From: Hymenobacter citatus
GTDB lineage: Bacteria > Bacteroidota > Bacteroidia > Cytophagales > Hymenobacteraceae
Reading direction: 5' to 3'
DNA: 64,000 bases
Assembly: GCF_014333615.1 (NCBI RefSeq)
Contig: NZ_JACSCY010000002.1
Location: 248,001 to 312,000, forward strand
Part shown: one piece after another, positions 52,167 to 60,441 of the stretch
Layout of the letters: each line of letters opens with the position of its first letter
Position numbering within the stretch: the stretch's first letter is position 1
Translations under genes and position numbers: made by a program
Notes under the pieces: model-generated
The model's input: the letters and a program-made list of their open reading frames with translations, nothing else
The model's database searches: none
What the model was told of the DNA's origin: nothing

Positions 52167-53570
52167 TTACGCCACAACCGACACCCGCACTTTCTTACCC
52201 TTCACCTTGGCCCCAGCCAGGCGCTCGGCTACCTCCTGGGCCTGTTGGCGCGGTACGGCTACGTAGCTGTAATAATCGAACACCTCGATGTGGCCGACTT
52301 GCTCGCGGGCCACGCCGCCTACGTTTACGAAGGCGCCTACCAGGTCGTGGGCGCTTACTTTGTCCTTCTTACCAGCCGACACGTGCAGGGTCACATTCTC
52401 GGGACGGGGGGCTTTGGGGAGGGCTTCGGGTAGCTTACCAGCCTTTACGGGTTGCCACTTGATGGTTTCGGCCACAGGCCACTTCTGTACGTGCGCTTGC
52501 TCCTTGGGGGTAGCCAGCAGGTGAGCCGTGCCCGCGGCACCAGCCCGCGCCGTACGGCCGGCGCGATGCTGGAACGAATCGGCCTTGTCGGGCGCGTCGT
52601 ATTGAATCACGCTGTCGAGGGCGGTTACGTCGAGGCCGCGGGCGGCTACGTCGGTGGCTACCAGCACTTGGCTGGAGCCGTTGCGTAGTTTCAGCAGGGC
52701 TTTGTCGCGCTCGGGCTGGGGCATTTTGCCGTGCAGGGTTTCGGCTGCGATGCCGCGGCCTTGCAGGAAGCGTGTGAGTTCCTGGCACCGCTCGCGGGTG
52801 TTGCAGAACACCAGGGCACGGCCCGTATCGGGGCGCTGCAAGAGATGGTAGAGGGCAGCGGGCTTTTGCTCGGCGGTGCCCACGTGGCCCAGCAGGGTCA
52901 GATTTTCGGGTAGCTCGGCGGTGTCTTCGCCGGCATTCACCACGCGGGGACGGGTCAGGTTCTTACGAATCAGCTCCACCACCTTCTCCGACATGGTAGC
53001 CGAGAACAGCAGCGTCTGGCGCCGCCGGGGTAGGCGCTTCACAATCTCCACCAGTTCATCCTGAAAACCCAGCTCCAACAGCTTGTCCGCCTCATCCAAT
53101 ACCAAGGATTTCAGCTGATTGGGCACTACGGTGCGGCGCTCAAAGTGGTCGAGCAGGCGGCCGGGTGTAGCCACTACCACGTGCGGGGCTTGCTTCAGTG
53201 AAGCCGTTTCTTCCCGGAATGCGTGGCCGCCATAGAACGCTGCCACGCGCAGGTTAGGCAAATATTTCCCTAGCTTTTTAAGGGCGTCGCGCACTTGCAG
53301 GGCCAACTCCCGGGCGGGCACCAGTACAATAATCTGCACCGCATCCTGCTGCACATCAACCTGCTGAAGTACAGCCAGGCCGTAAGCGGCCGTTTTACCC
53401 GAGCCGGTGGGCGCTTGCCCGGCCACATCCTGGCCGTCGAGGGCCAGGGGCAGTACCTGCGCCTGCACGGGGGTAGGGGCCGCAAACTGTAGCTCGTCGA
53501 GGGCTTGCAGCAGGGTAGGAGCGAGGCCGAGGTCGGCGAAGGTAGGGGCGGGCGCGGGGGTAGCAGTCAT
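52167..53570 (-). CDS. dbpA: DEAD-box RNA helicase (DbpA type)
   Basis: The 467-residue protein has all DEAD-box motifs: Q motif APTPVQAQVLPLAL, Walker A APTGSGKTAAYG (about residue 54), PARELALQVR, VATPGR, VLDEADKLLELGF, LFSATMSEK, then ATDVAARGLDV and HRAGRTARAG. The C-terminal 70 residues match the DbpA RNA-binding domain (HDLVGAFVNVGGVAREQVGHIEV...YSYVAVP). DbpA-type helicases help assemble the large ribosomal subunit by binding 23S rRNA helix 92. The TACCTTTG box at 53590-53597 is 20 bases before the ATG. Confidence 0.93.
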   Translation of the reverse strand: MTATPAPAPTFADLGLAPTLLQALDELQFAAPTPVQAQVLPLALDGQDVAGQAPTGSGKTAAYGLAVLQQVDVQQDAVQIIVLVPARELALQVRDALKKLGKYLPNLRVAAFYGGHAFREETASLKQAPHVVVATPGRLLDHFERRTVVPNQLKSLVLDEADKLLELGFQDELVEIVKRLPRRRQTLLFSATMSEKVVELIRKNLTRPRVVNAGEDTAELPENLTLLGHVGTAEQKPAALYHLLQRPDTGRALVFCNTRERCQELTRFLQGRGIAAETLHGKMPQPERDKALLKLRNGSSQVLVATDVAARGLDVTALDSVIQYDAPDKADSFQHRAGRTARAGAAGTAHLLATPKEQAHVQKWPVAETIKWQPVKAGKLPEALPKAPRPENVTLHVSAGKKDKVSAHDLVGAFVNVGGVAREQVGHIEVFDYYSYVAVPRQQAQEVAERLAGAKVKGKKVRVSVVA

Positions 53571-53589
53571 ACAAGTAGAAACGAAACCG

Positions 53590-53597
53590 CAAAGGTA
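53590..53597 (-). promoter_or_regulatory. -7 box (TACCTTTG) of the DbpA-type gene
   Basis: On the minus strand TACCTTTG is an exact TAnnTTTG match, 20 bases before the start. No matching -33 TTTG was found. Confidence 0.4.
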
Positions 53598-53742
53598 GCC
53601 CGAAGCGGCGGAAGTGCGGGCATAAGCCCAACAGCGAGGAGAAGTTACCTAAAACCACAGGGGCGTTTTTGCAGTTAATGCCTGAAGGCGGTGGTCTGTT
53701 CACCCCTCTTGGTTCTCTCCCTCTACTGTTCTCTTTCGCCAT

Positions 53743-55086
53743 ATGGTAACTCCCGAAACGCTTTCTCTGAATATTCCGGCTACTAAAAAGCCACGCGTCG
53801 TTATTATCGGCAGCGGCTTTGGGGGCGTTAATCTGGCCAAGAAGCTGGCGGGCCACGAGTTTCAGGTGGTGATGTTCAGTAAGCTGAATTACTTCGGTTT
53901 CTGGCCGTTGCTCTACCAGGTAGCCACAGCCCGCCTAGAGCCAGATACAGTTGCTGAGCCCATCCGCAAGCTGTTCGACAAAGACTACCCCGACTTTCAC
54001 TTCCGCCCGGTGCGCGTTACCAGCGTCGACCCGGCGGCCAAAACCGTGACCACGCTGGTAGGCGAGCTGAGCTACGACTACCTGGTAATTGCCACCGGCA
54101 CGCGTACCAACTACTTCGGCAACGACCAGGTGAAACAGTTTGCGTTTCCGCTGAAGCAGGTGTCGGACGCGGTAAACCTGCGCAGCCAGCTGTTGCAGGC
54201 ATTTGAGCAGGCCAACATGACCAGCGACCCCGCCGTGCGCGAGCAGCTGCTGAACGTGGTGGTGGTAGGCGCCGGCCCTACGGGTGTAGAAATGGCCGGT
54301 TCTATTGCCGAAATGCGCGCCCACGTGCTGCCCGAAGACTATCCCGGTCTGGATTTCAGCCAGATGCATATCTACTTGGTAGAGGGCCTCGACCGCGTGT
54401 TACCGCCGATGTCGCCCGTGTCCAGCGCCCACACCTATGAAGACCTAAAGGAGCTGGGTGTGATTGTGAAGACCAACACGCTGGTTGAAAACTACGATGG
54501 GCAGGTGGTGAAGCTGAAAAACGGGGAAGAAATCCGGGCGCGGACGCTGATTTGGGCCGCCGGCGTAACGGGCGCCACACTAGAGGGCATGCCCAAGGAA
54601 ACCGTGGAACGCGGCCGCTACCTAGTCAACCTCTTCAACCAGGTGCAGGGCTACCCCGACGTATTTGCCATTGGCGATATTGCCCTGATGCGGAGCGAGA
54701 AATGGCCCAATGGCCACCCTGGCGTGGCGCAACCCGCCATCCAGCAGGGCGTGCACCTGGCCAAGAACCTGCACCGCCTACGTCGGGGCGAGATACTGGA
54801 GCCGTTTTCTTATTTCGATAAAGGGTCTTTGGCCATTACCGGCCGCAACCGCGCCGTGGCTGACCTTCCTGGCGGCAAGCACCTAAGCGGCTTTATAGCC
54901 TGGGCCGCGTGGCTGTTCGTGCACATCTTCTACCTCATTGGTTTCCGCAGTAAGCTGGTGGTAATGGCCAACTGGGTGTACCGCTTCTTCACCTATCAAA
55001 GCGGCACCCGCGTGATTATCAGCCCGTTTGTGCGGAAAGATGATGTGAAGACGCAGGAATTCATGCAGCGCCAGCAGATGGAATAA
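53743..55086 (+). CDS. ndh: Type II NADH:quinone oxidoreductase (NDH-2)
   Basis: This 447-residue FAD enzyme passes electrons from NADH to quinone without pumping protons, at the inner membrane face. The FAD Rossmann motif VVIIGSGFGGVNLAKKL is at about residues 19-35. The NAD-binding VVVVGAGPTGVEMAGSIAEM is near 166-185. The ATGTRTNYFG and DVFAIGDIA segments are typical of the disulfide-oxidoreductase-like fold. The C-terminal hydrophobic helices (about 383-415) anchor it to the membrane. A nested inverted repeat (55085-55263) fills the spacer after its stop. Confidence 0.93.
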   Translation: MVTPETLSLNIPATKKPRVVIIGSGFGGVNLAKKLAGHEFQVVMFSKLNYFGFWPLLYQVATARLEPDTVAEPIRKLFDKDYPDFHFRPVRVTSVDPAAKTVTTLVGELSYDYLVIATGTRTNYFGNDQVKQFAFPLKQVSDAVNLRSQLLQAFEQANMTSDPAVREQLLNVVVVGAGPTGVEMAGSIAEMRAHVLPEDYPGLDFSQMHIYLVEGLDRVLPPMSPVSSAHTYEDLKELGVIVKTNTLVENYDGQVVKLKNGEEIRARTLIWAAGVTGATLEGMPKETVERGRYLVNLFNQVQGYPDVFAIGDIALMRSEKWPNGHPGVAQPAIQQGVHLAKNLHRLRRGEILEPFSYFDKGSLAITGRNRAVADLPGGKHLSGFIAWAAWLFVHIFYLIGFRSKLVVMANWVYRFFTYQSGTRVIISPFVRKDDVKTQEFMQRQQME

Positions 55087-55263
55087 ATGGTGAAGTGGTG
55101 AGATGGTGAAGTGGTGAATGAAAAATACGGCTGTCATCCTGAGTGCAGCGAAGGACCTTCTCACGTGAGAACGACAGTCGTAACAACAACTCGCTCTAGC
55201 GTGAGAAGGTCCTTCGCAAGCTCAGGATGACAGTCGTATTTTTCATTCACCACTTCACCATTT
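55085..55263. repeat. Nested composite inverted repeat between ndh and yihY
   Basis: The outer arms AAATGGTGAAGTGG... and ...CCACTTCACCATTT are of the GTGAGATGGTGAA type. Inside them AATGAAAAATACG pairs with CGTATTTTTCATT. The core, 55131-55233, is a TGTCATCCTGAG-type element (copy 3). The left side has an extra GGTGAGATGGTGAAGT unit. The whole occupies the spacer between the two stop codons almost exactly. Confidence 0.88.
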
Positions 55264-56203
55264 ATTCCTCTTCCGGCAAATTCACCAACCGGTAGCGCGT
55301 GGCGTGGCGCTTGGGCTTGATATCGTGGCCGATGTAGTGGGCGTATACTTTCGTGAAACAGGCTCCGTAATAGAAAATCATGGCGCAATAGAATACGAAG
55401 AGTAGTACCAGGACCATACTGGAGGCTGGACCGTAAATAGGACCGAGGTTGCGCGGCACCAGTAGATAGCCCAAGATAAACTCGCCCAGATCAATGAGTA
55501 CGGCCGTGAGCACTGCACCGGGTAGTACTGCCCGCCACGACACAATGGCGAGGCTAAGCGTGCGAAACGTGAAGGCGAACCACGCTATCAAAATCAGCAA
55601 AGAAGCCAATCGGTTGAGGGTTTGCACAACGTAGTAGCCGAACGAGGCGTTGAAATCGACCAGGGAATGGGCAAACAGGGAGAGCAACGCATCCACCAAA
55701 AAGGCCAGCATAGAAAGGCCCGCCGTGGCCAGCAGTACGCGCAACGAGCGCCCCCGCTCCTTAAGCAGATTAGAAAAGGGAGAGAATCCATTCTCCGGCC
55801 GGATGCTCCAGAGCTGATTTAGAGAGTGTTGAATAACGACGAACAGCGTAGTAGCAATGAATAGCAGGAACGCAAAACCCAGCCACGTAACGGTGCGGCT
55901 GCGCTCCACGTTGGTCACGTTCTGCAGAATCTGCTGTACCAGTCCCGCCGCCGAGGCGCCCAGCAAATCGGCCACTTTGGTGAGCAGCATCTGCCGCACA
56001 ATAGATTTGGAATAGAGCGACCCCAGCACCTGAATCAGAATGATAACGATGGGGGGTAGGGCAAACGTGGTGAAAAACGCCGTGGCCGCTCCCAGCCGCA
56101 GCGGGTCGTTGGCCGACAGCATCCGGCCGGCGCGGCGCAGCAGCACCAAGAAATCCGTCCACTCTTTTGGCCGTGGCTGGCCCGGCACGCGTACTTTTGT
56201 CAT
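55262..56203 (-). CDS. YihY/BrkB family membrane protein
   Basis: This is a 313-residue membrane protein with about six hydrophobic segments (roughly residues 45-68, 110-132, 150-175, 185-205, 220-240, 250-275). The starts of the helices carry the family's DPLRLGAATAFFTTFALPPIVIIL and GLAFLLFIATTLFVVIQHSLN-like sequences. The family was once called ribonuclease BN; that is wrong, and its role is unknown. The frame runs on to 56617 but would overlap the divergent DUF2062 gene, so the ATG at 56203 is chosen. Its stop touches the composite repeat. Confidence 0.88.
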   Translation of the reverse strand: MTKVRVPGQPRPKEWTDFLVLLRRAGRMLSANDPLRLGAATAFFTTFALPPIVIILIQVLGSLYSKSIVRQMLLTKVADLLGASAAGLVQQILQNVTNVERSRTVTWLGFAFLLFIATTLFVVIQHSLNQLWSIRPENGFSPFSNLLKERGRSLRVLLATAGLSMLAFLVDALLSLFAHSLVDFNASFGYYVVQTLNRLASLLILIAWFAFTFRTLSLAIVSWRAVLPGAVLTAVLIDLGEFILGYLLVPRNLGPIYGPASSMVLVLLFVFYCAMIFYYGACFTKVYAHYIGHDIKPKRHATRYRLVNLPEEE

Positions 56204-56255
56204 TCCCTGATTGATTCGCTGGCCGAGTAGAGCCGGAGCGAACTGCGAAGATACA

Positions 56256-56825
56256 ATGCGGGGATGCCCGTCACTTATCATCGCCTCAAAAAACTGCCTT
56301 GCTTTGGTTGAACTTACCACCCCGCCGCCCCCGCCAGAACCATCGCCTTCCTGGCTACGCCGCCGGGTGCTATTGCCCTTGCAAAATCTGCTCAAGCAGG
56401 GACTTACCCCGCACCAGCTGGCCCTTACCACGGCCGTGGGCGTAGCTGTGGGCGTGGTACCGGTGCTGGGGTTTACTACCCTGCTAGGTACGCTGGCAGC
56501 CGTGCGCCTACGCCTGAACGTAGCCGCCATGCTGCTTATCAGCCACTTGATGAGCCCCTTGCAATTGCTGTTTATGCTGCCGCTGCTGCGGTTTGGAGCG
56601 CCCCTACTGGGCGCCAACGCCCAAACACTTACTCTGGCTCGCGTGCGCTACCTGTTCACGCATGATTTGGGCGGCGCCTTCACGCTACTATGGCGCGCTG
56701 AGCTGGGCGCCCTGCTGTTGTGGCTACTGTCGGCGGTGCCACTGGGTTTCCTCCTGTATTTCGGCGCCCGGCCCATCTACCAGCAGCTGTTGCGGAAAAA
56801 AGCGCTGGAGGAGGCAGAAGGGTAG
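56256..56825 (+). CDS. DUF2062 membrane protein
   Basis: From the ATG at 56256 this is 189 residues; an upstream start at 56211 and a TTG near 56306 are also possible, so the start is uncertain. It has a Pro-rich beginning, then GLTPHQLALTTAVGVAVGVVPVLGFTTLLGTLAAVRLRLN and an NVAAMLLISHLMSPLQLLFMLPL segment, characteristic of DUF2062. The hydrophobic segments fit two or three membrane helices. The family is unstudied and is sometimes found near glycosyltransferases. It is divergent from YihY. Confidence 0.78.
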   Translation: MRGCPSLIIASKNCLALVELTTPPPPPEPSPSWLRRRVLLPLQNLLKQGLTPHQLALTTAVGVAVGVVPVLGFTTLLGTLAAVRLRLNVAAMLLISHLMSPLQLLFMLPLLRFGAPLLGANAQTLTLARVRYLFTHDLGGAFTLLWRAELGALLLWLLSAVPLGFLLYFGARPIYQQLLRKKALEEAEG

Positions 56826-56841
56826 AGAATATAGGATACAA

Positions 56842-56948
56842 AAAGGCTGTCATGCTGAGCGGAGTCGAAGCATCTCGCGTGCTGATGAAAGATAGTATCC
56901 CACATCAGCACGCGAGATGCTTTGACTCCGCTCAGCATGACAGCCTTT
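56842..56948. repeat. Intergenic inverted repeat, GTCATGCTGAGC type
   Basis: AAAGGCTGTCATGCTGAGCG at the left pairs with CGCTCAGCATGACAGCCTTT at the right, with inner arms GAAGCATCTCGCGTGCTGAT / ATCAGCACGCGAGATGCTTT also pairing. This is the most complete member of its family in the window, with arms of about 45 bp around a centre of about 15 bases. It lies between the convergent DUF2062 and SseB-type genes. Confidence 0.92.
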
Positions 56949-56958
56949 CTTATTTCTT

Positions 56959-57915
56959 CTACTTCTGATAAATTGGCTCGCTTTGCAGGAAATACTGGTT
57001 GATAGGCTCGCCTGATGCCGGGTCGATGAGCATCATGTCCAATTGGGGCTGGTTGGTGAGGTGCTCTTGCAGCGTGGGGCCGAATTCCTGCAGGAAATCT
57101 GGATTAGCAGTAGCGGAGTGGAAGGCCAGCAGCAGGCGCGGCGGCTCTGGCGAGTTCTGAATCTGCATCTGCGCCAGGTAGGCGGCCTCAATGTCGGGGT
57201 TGGTGGCGCAGTAGGTGCGCACGGCCTCCACCAAGCCAGCCGTCGACTCGTGAGGCGGACCCAGCATCACCTGCATTTCCTGGCCTTCGCCCTCCCCAGG
57301 GATGTTGGTGAGGTTGCCGGCCAGCAAATCGGCCAGCTCGGCGGCGGGCAGCAGCTTGCCTACTGGCGAGAAGGGGTTGAGAGCACAATCGGCGCCCTGC
57401 ACCATCTGAAACAGGTCGATGCCGCGCAGGCGCAGGTAGGAAATGGTTTCCTGCTCCACGGCGCCGTCGCTCACACGCTCCAGCGACGTGAACACCGGAA
57501 TCTTACCGTCGTTGAGCACTTGCAACTGAATTTCCATGCCCTCAGTAGGCGTCACCTCGCCGGGCTCCAAGTCTTCGCGGGGGTGCAGCACCACCACTAC
57601 TTCTTCCTGTAGCAGCGCCCGGTAGAAGATAGGGCGAGCATGAGGTTCGGCAGCGGCGCGCATCAGCAACTCCTCGAGCACGTTGGTGGGCTCGAAAGCA
57701 GGCATAGGGGGCATGGGCGGAATATATGGCTCCGGCATAGGCGGCATGGGCGGCGCCGGCACACCGGCTTGCGGCGGCGAGGTGTAATTGGAACCTTTGT
57801 AGCGCGGGCCACTAGGGGCCGCTGGCTGCTCGGGGGTAGAAGGGGTAGGCGTAGCCGACGGCGTAGGAGTAGAAGCCGGCTCGTTTTTAGGTTTCAGAAA
57901 GTCAAACAGACCCAT
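56959..57915 (-). CDS. SseB-like protein (enhanced serine sensitivity)
   Basis: This 318-residue soluble protein has a Pro-rich N-terminal part (about residues 12-70). The SseB N-terminal domain is near 78-200 (NVLEELLMRAAAEPHARPIFYRALL, FTSLERVSDGA). The SseB C-terminal domain is near 205-300 (EMQVMLGPPHESTAGLVEAVRTY, then AYLAQMQIQNSPEPPRLLLAFH). Both SseB domains are needed for a normal member. In enterobacteria, SseB overexpression changes serine tolerance, but the biochemical role is unknown. The Pro-rich stretch PPMPPMPEPYIPPMPPMP is unusual. Confidence 0.82.
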   Translation of the reverse strand: MGLFDFLKPKNEPASTPTPSATPTPSTPEQPAAPSGPRYKGSNYTSPPQAGVPAPPMPPMPEPYIPPMPPMPAFEPTNVLEELLMRAAAEPHARPIFYRALLQEEVVVVLHPREDLEPGEVTPTEGMEIQLQVLNDGKIPVFTSLERVSDGAVEQETISYLRLRGIDLFQMVQGADCALNPFSPVGKLLPAAELADLLAGNLTNIPGEGEGQEMQVMLGPPHESTAGLVEAVRTYCATNPDIEAAYLAQMQIQNSPEPPRLLLAFHSATANPDFLQEFGPTLQEHLTNQPQLDMMLIDPASGEPINQYFLQSEPIYQK

Positions 57916-57990
57916 AGGAAAGGAATCAATAACGAATTAGAAAGGCCAAGCTAGGCAATTTGGGACAAATTTGCGCGGTTGCGCAGCCAA

Positions 57991-58407
57991 TTACTGGCCG
58001 TCGCTGCCGTGGCAGGCATCCAGCAGCTCCGACACTTCTCGGATGGTGTAGGTTTGGTTCTGGTTGCCCCACTGCTGCTGCACAAAGTTGAGGATGTTGG
58101 TGATCTGCGAGTCGGTAAGGTCGTTGTGGCCGGGCATCACCTGGTTGAAGGTCACCCCGTTCACCACAATGGGTCCTTGCTGGCCCTTGCGGATCAGGCA
58201 GGGTAGGGCGGCGCGCTGCTTCGCCAGGTAGTCGGCACCAGCCAGGGGCGGAATCAGGCGGCGCAGGCCCTCGCCTTGCTCACCGTGACAGCTGGCGCAG
58301 TGCGTGGCGTAGAGCTTCTCGCCCTCATTTTGGCGGGTAGAAAAACAGCTAACCAGTACGCTGGCGGCTGCCAGACCTGCTGCGCCGCGCAGCCACCAGC
58401 GCCTCAC
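57991..58407 (-). CDS. Cytochrome c family lipoprotein
   Basis: This 138-residue protein has a lipobox-type signal peptide (ASVLVSC, Cys about residue 21) and one heme c site, CASCHG (residues 37-42). The likely distal methionine is in VMPGHNDL. It is a monoheme class I cytochrome, probably lipid-anchored and facing the periplasm. It is the last gene of a three-gene operon: its start overlaps the end of the SCO gene by four bases. Together they probably supply or mature a terminal oxidase or other electron acceptor. Confidence 0.9.
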   Translation of the reverse strand: MRRWWLRGAAGLAAASVLVSCFSTRQNEGEKLYATHCASCHGEQGEGLRRLIPPLAGADYLAKQRAALPCLIRKGQQGPIVVNGVTFNQVMPGHNDLTDSQITNILNFVQQQWGNQNQTYTIREVSELLDACHGSDGQ

Positions 58408-59108
58408 GGCTGCGGGGCCGTAGCGGTGGCCGGGGTAGCACTCACCTCCTGCAACAACACCGGAATTTCCTTAATCAGGCGGTCCACCTCATCCTTATTC
58501 AAACCATCGTAGATGCCGCGCACGTGGCGGTTGGGGTCTACCAGCGCAAAGGCACCAGTGTGGGCAAAGCCGCCGGGCGCTTCTTTATCTACTTGAGCAC
58601 CCGTCATGTAGGCGCGCGCCAGCGCAAAAACGGTGTCGTGAGGGGCCGTAGCAAAGTGCCAGCGCGAGGCGTCGGTTACGCCCAGGCGCTCAGCGTAGTC
58701 GCGCAGCACGGGAATGGAGTCATGGGCCGGGTCGATGGTATGCGACAGGAACACCACGCGCGGGTTGTCCTTGTATTTCTCGTACACGCGCAGCAGCTCG
58801 CTCTGCATTTTGGGGCAGATGCTGGGGCAGGTAGCGAAGAAGAAATCGGTGATGTATACCTTGTCTTTGAACGTAGCGTTGGTGACGGGCTGCCCGGCCT
58901 GATCGGTGAGATGGAAGGTAGGGATGGTGGCGTACACTGTGTCGGCGGGTCCGCCGGTGGGGCTGGGCACCACTTCCCGCTCGCCGATGTAGGGCAGCTG
59001 GGCAGTTTGCTGATCAGCGGAAGACGACGAGCAGGCGGGCAGCAGCGCGAGGCTGCCGAGGCCAACAAACAGCGGGCCGAGGGCACGGCGCAGGGCAAAA
59101 CGAATCAT
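58404..59108 (-). CDS. SCO1/SenC family copper-binding protein
   Basis: This 234-residue lipoprotein (lipobox LALLPAC, Cys about residue 26) has a thioredoxin fold with the copper motif FFFATCPSICPKMQ (C94 and C98). The third ligand is a His in GGFAHTGAFALVDPNRHVRG (about residue 181). SCO proteins deliver copper to cytochrome c oxidase. Both ends overlap neighbouring genes: it starts inside the end of the small lipoprotein gene and ends in the start of the cytochrome c gene, so the three are translationally coupled. Confidence 0.92.
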   Translation of the reverse strand: MIRFALRRALGPLFVGLGSLALLPACSSSSADQQTAQLPYIGEREVVPSPTGGPADTVYATIPTFHLTDQAGQPVTNATFKDKVYITDFFFATCPSICPKMQSELLRVYEKYKDNPRVVFLSHTIDPAHDSIPVLRDYAERLGVTDASRWHFATAPHDTVFALARAYMTGAQVDKEAPGGFAHTGAFALVDPNRHVRGIYDGLNKDEVDRLIKEIPVLLQEVSATPATATAPQP

Positions 59109-59536
59109 GGAGCGGAACTAGGGGTAGGCGCCGCGCCGGCGGCCAGCACTTGCCGGGCCGAGTCGAGGCTACTGGAAATGAGAACAGCCACGGAGTCGAT
59201 TTTGTGCTGCTGCTGGGCATAATACTGCAACTTCTGCTCGTGGGCGGTAGAGTCGGCCGGGCGGCGGTACTGGTGCATCCAGCCAGTCATGGCGGCTTCG
59301 GCGCGGAGCAGGCTGCGTACCTGCCGGCCTGTGCGGGCCGTGTCGGGGCCGGGTTGCTGCTGGAGCTGCTGGCGCAGCTCGTACACCGGGCCAGTGGTTT
59401 GGGCCATGGCTTCGTCGTGCTTGCTGAGCACAGCTTTTTCGGCGGCTTCTTCTTTTTGCTTATCGCTTTCCAGCGACAAACAGGCGGGTAGGGCAGCCAG
59501 CGTCAGCAGCCCTAGCAGGAAAGTGGACGTTCTCAC
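59105..59536 (-). CDS. Hypothetical lipoprotein in the cytochrome c/SCO operon
   Basis: This 143-residue protein has a lipobox LAALPAC (Cys about residue 19). The mature part is helical and rich in Gln, Glu and Ala, with AEKAVLSKHDEAMAQTTGPVYELRQQLQQQ (about residues 34-62) and a second helix further on. There is no heme or metal motif. As first gene of the operon with SCO and cytochrome c, it may be part of the same envelope complex. The function is unknown. It starts 11 bases before a G-rich spacer with a repeat element. Confidence 0.7.
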   Translation of the reverse strand: MRTSTFLLGLLTLAALPACLSLESDKQKEEAAEKAVLSKHDEAMAQTTGPVYELRQQLQQQPGPDTARTGRQVRSLLRAEAAMTGWMHQYRRPADSTAHEQKLQYYAQQQHKIDSVAVLISSSLDSARQVLAAGAAPTPSSAP

Positions 59537-59606
59537 GCGGGCAAAGGTATAAAAGAGTGCGTGAGGGTAGGAGGGTGTGGGGGTGGGGGGTGGGGGGTAG
59601 GGCGTT

Positions 59607-59708
59607 TGTCATCCTGAGCGCAGCGAAGGACCTTCTCACGTGTGGACGAGTCGTTGTTGCGCTTGCCGTTCTTACGTGAGAAGGTCCTTCGCTGTGCTCA
59701 GGCTGACA
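59607..59708. repeat. Intergenic inverted repeat, TGTCATCCTGAG type (copy 4)
   Basis: TGTCATCCTGAGCGCAGCGAAG at the left and GCTCAGGCTGACA at the right, with inner GAAGGACCTTCTCACG / CGTGAGAAGGTCCTTC arms pairing over 16 bp. It lies between the divergent lipoprotein and response-regulator genes, so it may carry or flank their promoters. Confidence 0.85.
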
Positions 59709-59763
59709 GAGTTCTTATCCCCATTCCTCCTTTTCTCACTCTCCCCACCTCTATCTTTACAGC

Positions 59764-60441
59764 ATGAAACTGCTGCTCGTCGAAGACGAACCCAAGCTGG
59801 CCTCGTTTATTCAGAAAGGCTTTGCCAATGAAGGCTACGACATTGAAGTGGCCTACGACGGGCGCGTGGGCCAGTCGCTGCTGCGGCAGAACAGCTACGC
59901 GCTGGTGATTCTGGACGTGAACCTGCCCTACCTCAACGGCCTGGAGCTGTGCCGCCTGAGCCGCCAGCTGCACCCCACCGTGCCCGTGCTGCTGCTCACC
60001 GCCCTCGACAGCCTCGACGACAAAGTGCTGGGTTTCGAGGCCGGCGCCGACGACTACCTCGTGAAGCCCTTCGAGTTCAAAGAGCTGCTGCTGCGCACGC
60101 GCGTGCTCACGCGCCGCGCCACCGAGGCCAGCGCCGTGCGCCGCGTGCTGCGCATGGCCGACCTGGAGCTGAATCTGGAATCGAAAATCGTGACCCGCGG
60201 CGGCCAGCGCATCGAGCTAACTACCAAGGAATACGCCCTGCTGGAATACCTGCTGCTGAACCGCGGCAAGGTGATTTCGCGGGTGGATATTGCTGAAAAA
60301 GTGTGGGAGCTAAACTTCGATACCAACACCAACGTCATCGACGTATACGTGAGCTACCTGCGCAAAAAGCTCGACAAAGGCTACCCTATTAAGCTCATCC
60401 ACACGGTGGTAGGCATGGGCTATGTGATGCGGGAAGGGTGA
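59764..60441 (+). CDS. OmpR-family response regulator
   Basis: This 225-residue protein has a receiver domain (residues 1-115) with acidic E7/D8 and the phosphoacceptor D51 in LVILDVNLPYLNG, the conserved Thr in LLLTALDS, and the Lys in DDYLVKPFEFKELLLR. The winged-helix DNA-binding domain (about 130-225) has LELNLESKIVTRGG, LTTKEYALLEYLLLNRG and the recognition helix TNVIDVYVSYLRKKLD. The kinase follows about 280 bases on, separated by a repeat-rich spacer. The pair is followed by an RND efflux operon, as in metal- or drug-responsive systems (CusRS/CzcRS-like); the signal is unknown. Confidence 0.92.
   Translation: MKLLLVEDEPKLASFIQKGFANEGYDIEVAYDGRVGQSLLRQNSYALVILDVNLPYLNGLELCRLSRQLHPTVPVLLLTALDSLDDKVLGFEAGADDYLVKPFEFKELLLRTRVLTRRATEASAVRRVLRMADLELNLESKIVTRGGQRIELTTKEYALLEYLLLNRGKVISRVDIAEKVWELNFDTNTNVIDVYVSYLRKKLDKGYPIKLIHTVVGMGYVMREG

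Noticed and set aside
55085..55263. CRISPR-like repeat arrangement
   Set aside because: The repeats are inverted, not regularly spaced direct repeats with unique spacers, and no cas genes are near.
55594..55791. Small frames inside yihY
   Set aside because: They are antisense or out-of-frame shadows of the YihY gene with no start context or motifs.
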